A stretch of DNA of 64,000 nt from NCBI GenBank assembly GCA_033977485.1, contig CM066985.1, forward strand, positions 77,319,045-77,383,044, in the 5' to 3' direction. A program made the position numbers and the translations under genes. Under the pieces are notes generated by a model. It saw only the letters and a list, made by a program, of their open reading frames with translations. It had not been told where the DNA came from and searched no databases. The stretch is from Hydrangea macrophylla. Lineage: Eukaryota; Streptophyta; Magnoliopsida; Cornales; Hydrangeaceae. Below, piece by piece: positions 24,149 to 33,534 of this stretch; the stretch's first letter is position 1, and every line of letters starts with the position of its first letter.

Positions 24149-24460
24149 ACTGTATTACTTGTACGTTCCTGTGGCTGTTGAAGTTTATATTTTGTTTACA
24201 TTCAACGAAGCATTCAACGAAGCATTTTTCTAGTGAACCGGCCGGAGGTCATTTCTCATGATAGATACGAAAATTTTTCAATGTGAACATCACACTTGCC
24301 ACTATAATTTTCCTATCATTGTGGGACAATGTAAACAAAATATAAACTTCAACAGCCACAGGAACGTACAAGTAATACAGTCAGGGGTTGGAGCTAGGAA
24401 TTTAGTGTAGGGGGCACAAGTTATGGGGGATCGGGGGTAGCGCCCCCGAGACGAATTTTT
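24070..24460. repeat. Large inverted repeat with arms of about 132 bp
   Basis: Left arm 24070-24202 and right arm 24329-24460 are nearly perfect reverse complements (the first difference I see is GACGCTACC against GGTAGCGCC) around a loop of about 126 bp. Each arm contains the hAT MITE right end, its target duplication and flanking genomic sequence, so the duplication happened after the MITE inserted. Confidence 0.88.
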
Positions 24461-24559
24461 TATTTTATAATATTATATTATATTATATTATTTTATTTTA
24501 TTTGTGCTTTAAAAAATGATAAGGGTTTGTTAACCTTTTTCTGTTGTTTATGTTTAACC

Positions 24560-24738
24560 AAGTCCCTTGTGGCCGAGTGGTAAGTTTCTTAGGTGTACTA
24601 CCCAAGAGATTTAGTGTTCGAGTCATGGGGAGCGTGGCCACTGGAGTATTCACCCGGCGCCTCCAGGCCTCGGGGGATTAGTCGAGGTGTGCGCAAACTG
24701 GCCCGGACACCCCCGATTACCAAAAAAAATAAAAAATA
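24560..24738 (+). mobile_element. tRNA-derived SINE
   Basis: Begins GTCCCTTGTGGCCGAGTGG with a polymerase III A box (TGGCCGAGTGG, 24570-24580) and a B box (GTTCGAGTC, 24616-24624). The body carries the GGATTAGTCGAGGTG...TGGCCCGGACACCC segment common to a widespread eudicot SINE family. It ends in an A-rich tail (24722-24737). A clear target duplication was not found. Confidence 0.85.
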
Positions 24739-25126
24739 ACATTCACAAAATATTTAAATCATAGCTAATAAATGCCACATTGGTTGAAAGATGATATAAC
24801 TACATATACTAATGACATTAAAACTTGTATGATGTTTCAAGCATACTAAATCTTCCTTAGTGGATCTTAACAAGGACATGACCTGTGTGAATAAATAAAG
24901 AATTTGCATACTTTGGGGTTCACAATTATAAGTAGTATCATTTAAGGCCATCATCAAATGCATTTCAAGTATAGAATAATCTTTGACAAAAAAAAAAAAA
25001 GTATAGAATAATCGAGAGTTGACAATTGAGGGCCTCAATATAAATATATATCGCTAATGGAAGCCAATTTTCCTCGAAGGTCTTAAGTGATTATGATACT
25101 AGACAGAAACGAAATTTTGAAGGCTT
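24739..25126. other. No gene recognised
   Basis: AT-rich, with a short A13 run near 24988-25000. No coding signal or recognisable repeat. Confidence 0.4.
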
Positions 25127-25129
25127 TAA

Positions 25130-25412
25130 GGCTTAGTTTGGCCCCCATGTGACTTTTTAAAAGGAGCTTATGAAATTTACTACTAAGTTGTTTGATTATT
25201 TTGTACTAGTGACACACTACTCTTCAAAAATATATCATGAAACCAAAAAGCCACTTTGAACTTTTAAAAGCTCTATTCTAGAGCTTTTTAAAGCTCTCCA
25301 AAAAAGCCCTAAGTTCAATTTTTACAAAGCGCATAAACTAGTTACCAAATGAATTAACATGAAATTGTGCTTTAAAAAAGGAGAAGCACCAAAAGGGGGG
25401 CCAAACTAAGCC
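25130..25412. mobile_element. Tourist-like (PIF/Harbinger) MITE
   Basis: 283 bp, inverted termini GGCTTAGTTTGGCCCCC and GGGGGGCCAAACTAAGCC, flanked by the 3-bp target TAA on both sides (25127-25129, 25413-25415). No coding capacity. Confidence 0.85.
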
Positions 25413-25889
25413 TAAGTGATATGATATATTTATAATACTAGACTAAAACGAAATTTTGAAAAAATTAGCAGGTACCGAACTGTATTTTGACCCAACAAAT
25501 TATATGTTCAAATTTATGATACTATGTAACTGCATCATAAGAAATCTTTGAATAAACCTACCAACCATATATATATATATATATACTAGTTGGAGGCCTC
25601 TGCGCGTAGTGCAGAAAATTTAATTGTGTCGTTTCGTGTGGTTAAGTGATTGTTAAAGGTGTATAATAAGATGTTAAAATGGTTAAATAGGAAATTATAA
25701 ATGTAGTTATTTTTATCTAAAACTCTTTTTACGGAGGAAGTTGTTAATTCTGACTATCTTGTAAATGAGTAGTAAATGTACCTGATAAAGCACCACTAAA
25801 AATATATGACCTAAGTAGGGTATTTCTCCTAATAAATGACATGAATGTGTTTGTAGACCTAAATTGATATTCGAATACAATCTATAAAT

Positions 25890-26390
25890 CCTAAATTTCA
25901 GGAAAGAAGTTGACCAAAATGTAAATATTAGTGACCAATTCATAAATAGCCACTAAAATAGCTATTTTATTTGACATTTTTTGAAGTGAAGTATAAATAC
26001 CCCCAAAACTTAAATTTTAGAGAAGAAGTTGACCAAAATGTGAATATTAGTGACCAATTCCTAAATAGTCACTAAAATAGCCACTTTTTTTTTTACCTTT
26101 TTTTAAGTGAATAATAAATATCTCAAAACTTGTTGATCCAAATGCAATTACACATATTATAATATATGCATCCTAAATTTGAGAAAAGAAGTTAATCAAA
26201 TTTTAAATATTAGTGACAAATTCCTAAATAGCTATTAAAATAGCCATTTTTTTTTTTACTTTTTTTGAAGTGAATAATAAATATCCCAAAAATTGTTGAC
26301 TCAAATGTAATTAGACACAAAATTATTGATTAATCTCATTTGAGAGAAGAAGTTGACCAAATTATAAATATTAGTGACCAATTCATGATT
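25890..26390. repeat. Degenerate tandem repeat, four copies
   Basis: Units starting near 25901, 26023, 26184 and 26345 share AGAAGTTGACCAAA, AATATTAGTGACCAATTC and (first three) ACTAAAATAGCCA then a T-run and GTGAATAATAAATA. Unit spacing is roughly 120 to 160 bp. Function unknown. Confidence 0.75.
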
Positions 26391-26924
26391 GCAAGCCTCA
26401 TTTTTTAGACGAGCATCCGTTTTTTAAATGAAACCATTCATGCTCTTCATCTTTTTATATAAAATTGTGTACGAAAACATGAATAAAATTATTTCATTCA
26501 AAGACAACCAAACAAGCCCGTAATAAATAAGTATGACTCTACCATGTACTATGGGTGGTGGTAACAACTAACAATAACAATACCTTCGCCTTCGACAATC
26601 CCCTAAAGACTTAAAATATCCAGCACAGGAAGTCCACGTCAACAGGCCTTTAGCTAGCGTTTGTCTGCAATCAGCTGGTTGCAATGTTGGATTACAATTT
26701 TTTCACTAGTGAGATTAGCTTCACCTTCTACCTTCAAGCTACTGTTGTCATCCTCTCCTTTGCTGCTGTCAACCATGCCATGTATATTAAATTAGGAAAG
26801 GAGAAGTGCTAGGCACACATCCCAAACCATGCCATGTATATCAAATGACTCGTCAACCCCATGAGTTTGCCGAAGGAATATCATGACTCATCTGAACATT
26901 ACGTACAAGGATCTTTAATTATGC
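26391..26924. other. No gene recognised
   Basis: Intergenic sequence with a short direct repeat of ACCATGCCATGTATAT (near 26775 and 26826). Nothing else stands out. Confidence 0.4.
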
Positions 26925-27148
26925 TTTAGTTTTCTGGTGCTGAATTCGTTTCTCAGATTGGGGGGCAATTTTATGTGGTCTGACTCTTTTGGGTTAATTT
27001 GTAGGCTAGCTTTCATGTGCTTTGTTTCTTTTTGGTTTCTTACGAGGCTGCTGGGTTGTATAACTATGTTGGTTTGTATCCATTGGTGGTTTTCCACCCC
27101 GGCCTTTAATAAAACTTTTGTATTGTTGATCCAAAAAAAAAAAAAAAA
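26925..27148 (+). mobile_element. 3' tail of a LINE (L1-type), 5'-truncated
   Basis: The text running to GGTGGTTTTCCACCCCGGCCTTTAATAAAACTTTTGTATTG and a 16-A tail is typical of plant L1 3' untranslated ends. No reverse transcriptase remains. The call rests on style of sequence rather than on a coding match. Confidence 0.55.
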
Positions 27149-27181
27149 CCATATCAAATACCACATATATGGGGTAGATTA

Positions 27182-27810
27182 TGATGATGCCAAAAATTGG
27201 TAAGCAAGATTTATGCGGGAAGATAGAGTAGAAAAAGGTTTGTATGTGGTTCGGCCCCGTTAATAAGGTGACCTACGTCCACGGATGCGTCTAAGCGCTT
27301 CTCACTAGCAGATCACCGACGGGCCTAGTGAGCCAACAAAGATGAGCGGCACTACCAGTAACACCGGCCGGGTATATGCGTATGGGTGATGAGTTCTCTA
27401 GCGAGTAAGTATATGCTCGGAGAAGTACTTTTTCGGATCCCTCTAAGGAGGATAGGTGGGCTCTTTTATAGATGTAAGAGTCCACCCTTACATGGTAAGT
27501 TCACTAGATTAGGAAGCATAATCTAATCACAATAGATTTGCACAACATTGGGGGAGTTTCCTAAGTGGCTTAGGAAACCATTGATTCTTTCTTGATAGAG
27601 TCATGGCCGTATAAGGAAACGATGGGAGACGCCATCTACTCCGCGCCTACCGGGGAGTCACTACGCCCCGTCCCCGAGCTGCCGAGTATCCCGGACAGTT
27701 ACAGCTGAACACCTCGGAAGTGTGGGCTCCATGCTCCCATTCCGGATTAACCGGGCTATCCGCTGACCACGTGGTGGTTTGGACAGTTACAGAATATTTC
27801 TGGACGTATT
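27182..27810 (-). repeat. Probable 3' LTR of the Tat element (boundaries approximate)
   Basis: Contains TATGTGGTTCGGCCCCG and GACCTACGTCCACGGATGCG, phrases typical of R/U5 regions of plant Tat/Athila LTRs. There is no second LTR in the window to define the ends, and the polypurine tract is not clear. Confidence 0.45.
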
Positions 27811-28260
27811 AGCTGCCCCCCATTTTCAAAGTGGAGATGACGCTTTGCCAGATGAAATTTGAAAATTAAGAATGTCTTTCAGATACCGACCGGGAAAAGA
27901 CTAGGACCCCCGTCGGAACAGGGCCGGTCTGTAATGACCCGTCGGTATATTGACCGAGCGGTGACCCTGCAGGACCGGGCCCCTCGGCGCCACGTGTCCA
28001 CTTGTTACTGGTCTGGTTCGGATCCAAAGCTGCCAGTTTGGAAGTAATCGAATCGTCCAGGTGATAACCGAACCATCACGTCGTGCATTCAATGCTCACG
28101 CTTTTTGAGACGACGCCCCACGTGCCCGAAACGACAGTTTCGGCGGGAGAGCATGTGAGCCATCCGATCAAGTTTGATCCTAACCGTTTGCGATGCCTAT
28201 ATAAGAAGCACCTGTTCAATCTGCTTCTCGCCGCAAATCATCAACTAAATCGCCCGAGAA
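27811..28260 (+). promoter_or_regulatory. Promoter region of the first antisense gene, with TATA box
   Basis: TATA box CTATATAA at 28198-28205, about 110 bp before the ATG at 28315. The region starts with GCTGCCCCCCATTTTC, contains GCCACGTG, and shares several blocks with 29666-30045, the promoter of the second antisense gene. The two promoters look like old duplicates. Confidence 0.65.
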
Positions 28261-28314
28261 AAACACTCTGAGCTTCTTCTTCTCTACTGTTTTCGTTCCT
28301 CAAACTTCCCTCAA

Positions 28315-29409
28315 ATGGCTTCACATATTGATCTGTCATCTGATGAAGGGCTTAGAGCCTTTCGAGAGGATTGTCACATTCCAGACGATGTTGAAGTCCG
28401 TCCGTACCTTGAGGGGGAGGAAATAGCCTTCCCTTTCGTCCTTATCAGCAGCTATCTGCTGCTTATTGTGGGACTACGATTTCCCCTTCCGGTCTTCTTT
28501 TGTGACCTGCTTGAGGGGTTGCGCATCCCGCTCTGCAAGTGCCGTCCAAACGTCGCCCGCCTCCTCTGGGGAATATCAGTGCTGAATGAGCGACTTGGGT
28601 TGTTCCTCCGTTCCGTCGACGTCGCCATGTGTTACATCCTGGACATCGACCACGGGGGTCCTTACTTGCGCCCCAGGGCCGAGGGGAGGGACCTTGTCCA
28701 AGGTCTGGACTTCCCAAACAAAAACTGGCGGCGGTACCCTTGGGTCGTGGTCTCCGGCAACTGGCTGGAGGACGCCATTCTCTGCCCTCCTGCGGTTTTT
28801 GATCCTGACCTCTACAAACAATCCTTTGCTGCCTCCCGTGGCGCGGCCCCTACTGCTGATGATACGGAGGCGATTGACCGAGCCATCGAGGCCGGCCTGT
28901 CGTTCTCTGCTTTGGTCGGGGGTCATGCGGATGATGCTGGCGCCGGACCTTCCTCCACGGCCCACGCCGCTGCGGCTTCTGGGTCGCGCCGCTATACTCG
29001 ATCCATGGCCACCGGCCCGCGCGCCACATATAGGGCTGGATCACCCGAGGGGCCAATTTCTCTGCCCACCAGCAGTGACTCCACCTCGTTCGGGGATGCA
29101 AGCCCGCCACTAGGCCCGTCAAGGAAGGGAAAAGAGAAAGAAGTTGGTGAGGGGTCTCCACCTCTACCAAAGAAAAGCCGGATGGATCCCCTGGTCGGCC
29201 TTCACGTGCCTAGCTCTTGGACCGGCCTCTCCCTTGCTAACCTGGAGGGTCGTCTTCAAGAGGTGGAGAAGCAGACTGCCCGCCTGCAGACTAACTCTGT
29301 CATGCAGGAAGTGGATGTTCACACCACAGAGCTTACCGTCAAGGATTTAGTGGCGAGGATTACGGCCCTAGAAGAGGAGGTGAAAGCTCTGAAGGGCAAA
29401 GGACCTTGA
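28315..29409 (+). CDS. Antisense extra gene 1 of the Tat element ('putative gypsy type transposon' family)
   Basis: 364 codons, intact, single exon, ATG about 110 bp after a TATA box. The N-terminal half (residues about 40-170) contains LRFPLPVFFCDLLEGLRI, NVARLLWGISVLNERLG and NKNWRRYPWVVVSGNW. This pattern fits the plant family labelled putative gypsy type transposon (PF04195), whose function is unknown. The C-terminal part is Ser/Pro-rich (about 215-290) and ends in a heptad-like coiled coil (about 300-360). It runs opposite to pol, between integrase and the 3' LTR. Extra antisense genes in this position have been reported for Tat elements. Its 3' end (AATGAAAAGGTCTTTGAGGCC) resembles that of gene 2. 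It is the only long intact frame left in this element. Confidence 0.72.
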   Translation: MASHIDLSSDEGLRAFREDCHIPDDVEVRPYLEGEEIAFPFVLISSYLLLIVGLRFPLPVFFCDLLEGLRIPLCKCRPNVARLLWGISVLNERLGLFLRSVDVAMCYILDIDHGGPYLRPRAEGRDLVQGLDFPNKNWRRYPWVVVSGNWLEDAILCPPAVFDPDLYKQSFAASRGAAPTADDTEAIDRAIEAGLSFSALVGGHADDAGAGPSSTAHAAAASGSRRYTRSMATGPRATYRAGSPEGPISLPTSSDSTSFGDASPPLGPSRKGKEKEVGEGSPPLPKKSRMDPLVGLHVPSSWTGLSLANLEGRLQEVEKQTARLQTNSVMQEVDVHTTELTVKDLVARITALEEEVKALKGKGP

Positions 29410-29665
29410 AGACTCCTTGCTTTTTTTTTTTTTTTACCGGGGAGCTACTATAACTGCCCTCGATCTCTGTACAGTTTTACTCTTTACTGCAATGAAAAGG
29501 TCTTTGAGGCCAACCTTTTTTTTTATCTCTCTGCTCTTCTAACTGTTTATTACTTCTACATAGAATTCAGCCTCCAATACCCGATCGGTTTTCGTTGACC
29601 GACCTGATTTCGGCTTTCTGCCCCTTAGCGGCTAGTATTTGGAACTCTGTTTGACTTTATCGGCG

Positions 29666-30045
29666 CTGCCCCCCATTTTCGAAACTGACTAGACATGTCA
29701 TCGGGCAAGGATCGAAAATCAATATTGCTCTAAAAACCGTCCGGGTAACTCCCAGGGATCCGGTTAGTGTAGAAAATGGCTAAGGTGGCGGTATCGTGGG
29801 CCCGGACTTATTGCCGCCACGTGGCAAACGGTAAGTGGCCAGGTTAGGATCCAACGCTGGCGGTTCGATCGTAATCGAATCGCTGGTTGGCTAATCGAGC
29901 CGTCGTGTCACGTATTTAATGAGCGCGCCTTTTGAGGCGACGCGTCATGTAGCCGAAGCGACAGTTTGGGCGGGAAATCCCCTGGACCGCTGGATCTGCC
30001 CTGATCTCGGCCGTTCACAGCCTTTATATAAGGAGTACTTGCCTC
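29666..30045 (+). promoter_or_regulatory. Promoter region of the second antisense gene, with TATA box
   Basis: TATA box TTTATATAAGG at 30023-30033. Begins GCTGCCCCCCATTTTCG and shares GCCACGTGG, GATCGTAATCGAATCG and GGCGACGCG...GAAGCGACAGTTT with the gene 1 promoter. The distance to the ATG (30395) is long and the leader may be spliced (ATTCAGGTTAGTG near 30297). Confidence 0.6.
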
Positions 30046-30394
30046 ATTTCTTGCATCCCTTCTTGATCTTCTACTTTCTGCTTTCTTCCCTCTTCCCCCC
30101 GTCCTTTTTCATTTCGGAGCGAGGCTGGAGAGAACGAATCTTGTGAGGTTCGAGCGGGAGTGGGATTTCTTCCTCAGATTCTGTGCGTTTTTTGAGTCGG
30201 GTGGAACTTTAATCCATCTGAACCGAGCAGGTGTTTCTTGCGCTGTTTTGGAAGAGTGTTACCTGGTGCTGAGGAGTGTCTACTCGTTACCATTCAGGTT
30301 AGTGACTCTGCCCCCCCTGTATATCAGGCTTGGGATTTCCGATCCATACGCAGGTCGTAGTTTGTGTCCGTTCTCTTCCGTCGGAGTGCCAGAG

Positions 30395-32507
30395 ATGGAA
30401 CACTCCGGCTTCAACTCTACGTCGAGATCGGAGAGTGAACAGTATCGGTCAGGATCCCCCGGTGCCAGTCTGGACCGGCTTCCTGAGTCCCTGACCGATC
30501 ATCAAAGTGGGTCCAGGATTCCCGTTCGTCTGTCCGATAGTGAGTCTACCCAGGAGGCCCCTGTTGCCTCCGTCTGGAGGGGTTCGGGCGACGAGTTGCC
30601 CAGGGGGACTGATCGTGTAATTTTTGCTTGTGAGTCCACTTCTTCTGTACTGCTCTCCCAAGACCTTCTCCGGATCAGGGAGAGATATTCTCTTCCTGAT
30701 GGTTGCGCCCTAGCCGTAAACCCCGGCGACGCGCACATCTATCAGTCGGGGTTCGTCACCCTGTTCGAGGACGCTATGATGGCGAGCCTCCGGCCACCCC
30801 TTCACCCCGTCGCCCGGGATGTCCTGATCTACCTCGATATCGCTCCCGGGCAGTTGGTCCCCAACGGATGGAGATTCCTGATGGGGTGTATTTCGCTGTG
30901 GCCTCAAGTGTTCGGGTACGAGCTTACCCTACATGAGTTTCTTTGGGTCCACCGACCATTCCCTGTGCACCGGGAAGTGGGGTTTTTCTCATTTTCTGCC
31001 CGTCTGGGTAGGAAAATCATCGACAATTGCCCTAGCAACAATAAAGGGTGGAAGGGCAAATTCTTCCAGGTGTCTACCCTTCGCCTCTGCGACATGGCTC
31101 CGGGAATCCAGCTGAGGACATCCTGGGCTGGGGAGTTGAGGGGTAAGACCGCCCTTCCGACCTCGTCTGCTATTTTGGTCTTTAGGAACGCGGTGGCTTG
31201 CTAACTGACTTCATTTCTCTGTCCACAGCTGGCTCAACAGAACCACCCAAAATCCCCGAGCTGTGCTAGGCCAGGATCTGGCGGCTAGCAGAGTTGCCCA
31301 CCAGTGTTTGGAACGTATTATCCCGAACGAGGGACTTTGTCGAGACTTATTCCCCTGAGGAGCCCGTTCCAGCCCCCAACTTTACACCCGTCATTCCCGG
31401 TGAGTTTCCAGGTTGCCTTATGCGTTAACTATGCACTTATCTTTGTTGTTTCTCACATTTCTGGCCGTGCGATCTTGCTCTTCTGCAGAAATGGCCCCCA
31501 AACGCAATTTGGAGCAGCTGAGGAAGAGACAGGCTGCTGCCGCCGCCGCTGCTGCTACTCGGGTGGCGATCGCCCAGGGGAAGAGGCCAGCTACTGAGGC
31601 CCTGGGCGGCGAGCGCCCGCTCCGACGCATCCGCCATGGGACAGTCAACCGTCCGGACCCTGCGGGGACATCGGCTCCCCAAAGGTTGGTTGTTGAGGAG
31701 CCTGCACCCCGGGCTAACACTCCATCCGGTCTGCCCATCGGCAGGCCTGGTGAGGTTCGGGAGAGACTAAAGTCTGTCCTAATCTCGAGCCAGGTGGAAG
31801 CATGCGCCGGGCTATCTCCCCAGGACTTCCAAGGGTGGTTGTATAGCCTTTCCCATCTGGTAAGTGTTATTTCTCTCTTCAAATATTGGCCTGCTTCCTT
31901 TTTACTTGCTTAACTGATCTTCATCCTCTTGTCGCAGGTTGGCTGTATGCCCGCGAGATCCGAGTCCCTCCTGTCTTCCCTGACCGGGAAGGCCGCCGCT
32001 GCTGACGCCGCCCTTTCGAAGGAGCGGAAAGAATTGCAAGTAGCAAAAGCTGCCTTGGCCGTCGAGACGAGCAAGACGAAGTCATTGGCCTTGAGTTTGG
32101 GTGCGGCTCAGGCGGACCTGGCAGCGGCTTTGGCCGAATTTGAGGTTTCCCGGGCCCTTACTGCGGCAGCTGAAGCCCGGGCGAAGGCGGCGGCCGAGAC
32201 ACCTGCTACAGGGGCCTTGGAGGGCGCGTTTGATGAAGGCTTCTTCCAAGGTTATGAAGATCTGAAGCGGCGGGTAGCCCGGGATCACCCCGAATGGGTT
32301 CTTTCGGCCTACGAGGGGATTGACTCGAATTACTGGGATGTCGGTGAAGATCCCATAGCTGGTGAAGCTCCTGCGGTTGGTGAAGACCCTGCGGCCATAG
32401 CTGAGGCCACAGAACTCGCCCCAGGCGGGGACTTGGGGGACGAAGGACTTGCCGTACCAAGGGAGCAGACCGGGGAGACCGAGGATGTGGTCAATGTGGA
32501 AGACTGA
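30395..32507 (+). pseudogene. Antisense extra gene 2 of the Tat element, four exons, one premature stop
   Basis: Proposed exons 30395-31142, 31229-31399, 31489-31859 and 31938-32507; all joins keep phase and use GT/AG. The first exon carries the PF04195-type block: YSLPDGCALAVNPGD, GFVTLFEDAMMASLRPPLHP, IAPGQLVPNGWRFLMGC, ELTLHEFLWVHR and SNNKGWKGKFFQVS. Exon 3 encodes a basic, Ala-rich segment. Exon 4 encodes an Ala-rich coiled coil followed by EGFFQGYEDLKR-like and acidic sequence. A TAG at 31267-31269 in exon 2 would truncate the product. Codons starting before 30395 lack an ATG. Length about 620 codons. It runs antisense to pol, tandem to gene 1. Function unknown; family label only. Confidence 0.68.
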
Positions 32508-32859
32508 CTCCCCGGTTCCTCCTTGTTGTTTTTTATTTCATTGCTTGTAGGTTTTTTTTTTTGGGGAGGCCACTACAACTGCCCCCAGGCTTTGTACATT
32601 TTTTTTGATTAATGAAAAGACCCCTGAGGTCAGCTTTCCATCAACTTTGTAGTGTTTTTGTACATATACCTTTTTGCTAGTATCCGTTCGGTTTTTGGCC
32701 GACCTAACACCTGCCTTAGCAAATGCTTTAGGACCGTAACTCACAGAACAGCTAGTCGAACGATGTAATTCCCTGTTTTAGCCTCAACATTCCCCTTATC
32801 CCCCTACCCCCCAAGCATTTTGCTAAGGCGGGAGTATGGGAGTACGGGAGTAAGTAACC

Positions 32860-33275
32860 ATAGGGAACCAACCTGGAACATGGGTGGTTGCAGGTGCTTT
32901 TGAAGCTTGCCATCGTCGGCCACCTAGGGGCTTGGCCCCGTCGTCGGTTGGACCTAGGCGAAACTTAATTAATTTCCTGTTTGTAGGTCTAGTACCCTTT
33001 TGTCCTCGACCTTCTTGCGAAGGCGGGGGCATGCAGAGGGGCGACCATAGGAAACCGACCTGGAACATGGGTGGTTGCAGGAGCATTTGAAGCTTGCCAT
33101 CGTTGGCCACCTAGGGGATTGGTCCCATCGTCGGCTGGGCCTGGGCGAAGCTTTAGTTAATTTCCTGCTTAGGTCTAGAACCCTCTTGCTCCCGAGGTTC
33201 CTGTTAAGGCAGGGGCGTGCTGGGGACCGACCATAGGAAACTGACCTGGAACATGGGTGGTTGCAGGGTCCTTTA
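32860..33275. repeat. Tandem repeat, period 186-187 bp, in the Tat 3' spacer
   Basis: The phrase CCTGGAACATGGGTGGTTGC recurs at 32872, 33059 and 33245. Between these points the text repeats with GCTTGCCATCGT(C/T)GGCCACC, GTCGG(T/C)(T/C)GG and TTAATTTCCTG. Just over two units are present. Tandem repeats between pol and the 3' LTR are common in Tat elements. Confidence 0.88.
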
Positions 33276-33410
33276 GTGCCTGGGTTCAGAGCCCGAGGTG
33301 CTTTCTGCCTCGGGGTGTTGCCCGAGGTCTTTTCTGCCTCGGGGTTAGGCCCGAGGTCTTTTTTGTGCCTGGGCTCGGAGCCCGGGGTCTTTTGCTTTGC
33401 ACGGTGTATT
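33276..33410. repeat. Short G+C-rich tandem repeat next to integrase
   Basis: Four imperfect copies of a unit around GCCCGAGGTCTTTTCTGCCTCGGG, each about 30-38 bp. The unit can fold on itself (CCCGAGG/CCTCGGG), giving strong hairpins just downstream of pol. Confidence 0.75.
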
Positions 33411-33534
33411 GACCGGGGTGAATTTTCGAAGCAAACTTTATCAATTTTATTTGAAAAATAACAATCTGTAATAGTTGCCCAATCAAGGCTACACGAAAAG
33501 AACTTGTACTATAGTACTAGATTCCCATAGCCAG

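Noticed and set aside
24560..24738. A tRNA gene, because of clear A and B boxes
   Set aside because: No cloverleaf with an acceptor stem can be formed, and the 3' body plus A-rich tail fit a SINE.
27811..27830. GCTGCCCCCCATTTTC as the polypurine tract that marks the Tat LTR boundary
   Set aside because: The same text recurs at about 29666 before the second antisense gene, so it belongs to the duplicated promoter rather than to a unique LTR border.
28463..29170. Several long minus- and plus-strand frames overlapping antisense gene 1
   Set aside because: They are high-GC shadows of the 364-codon gene and contain no recognisable family sequence.
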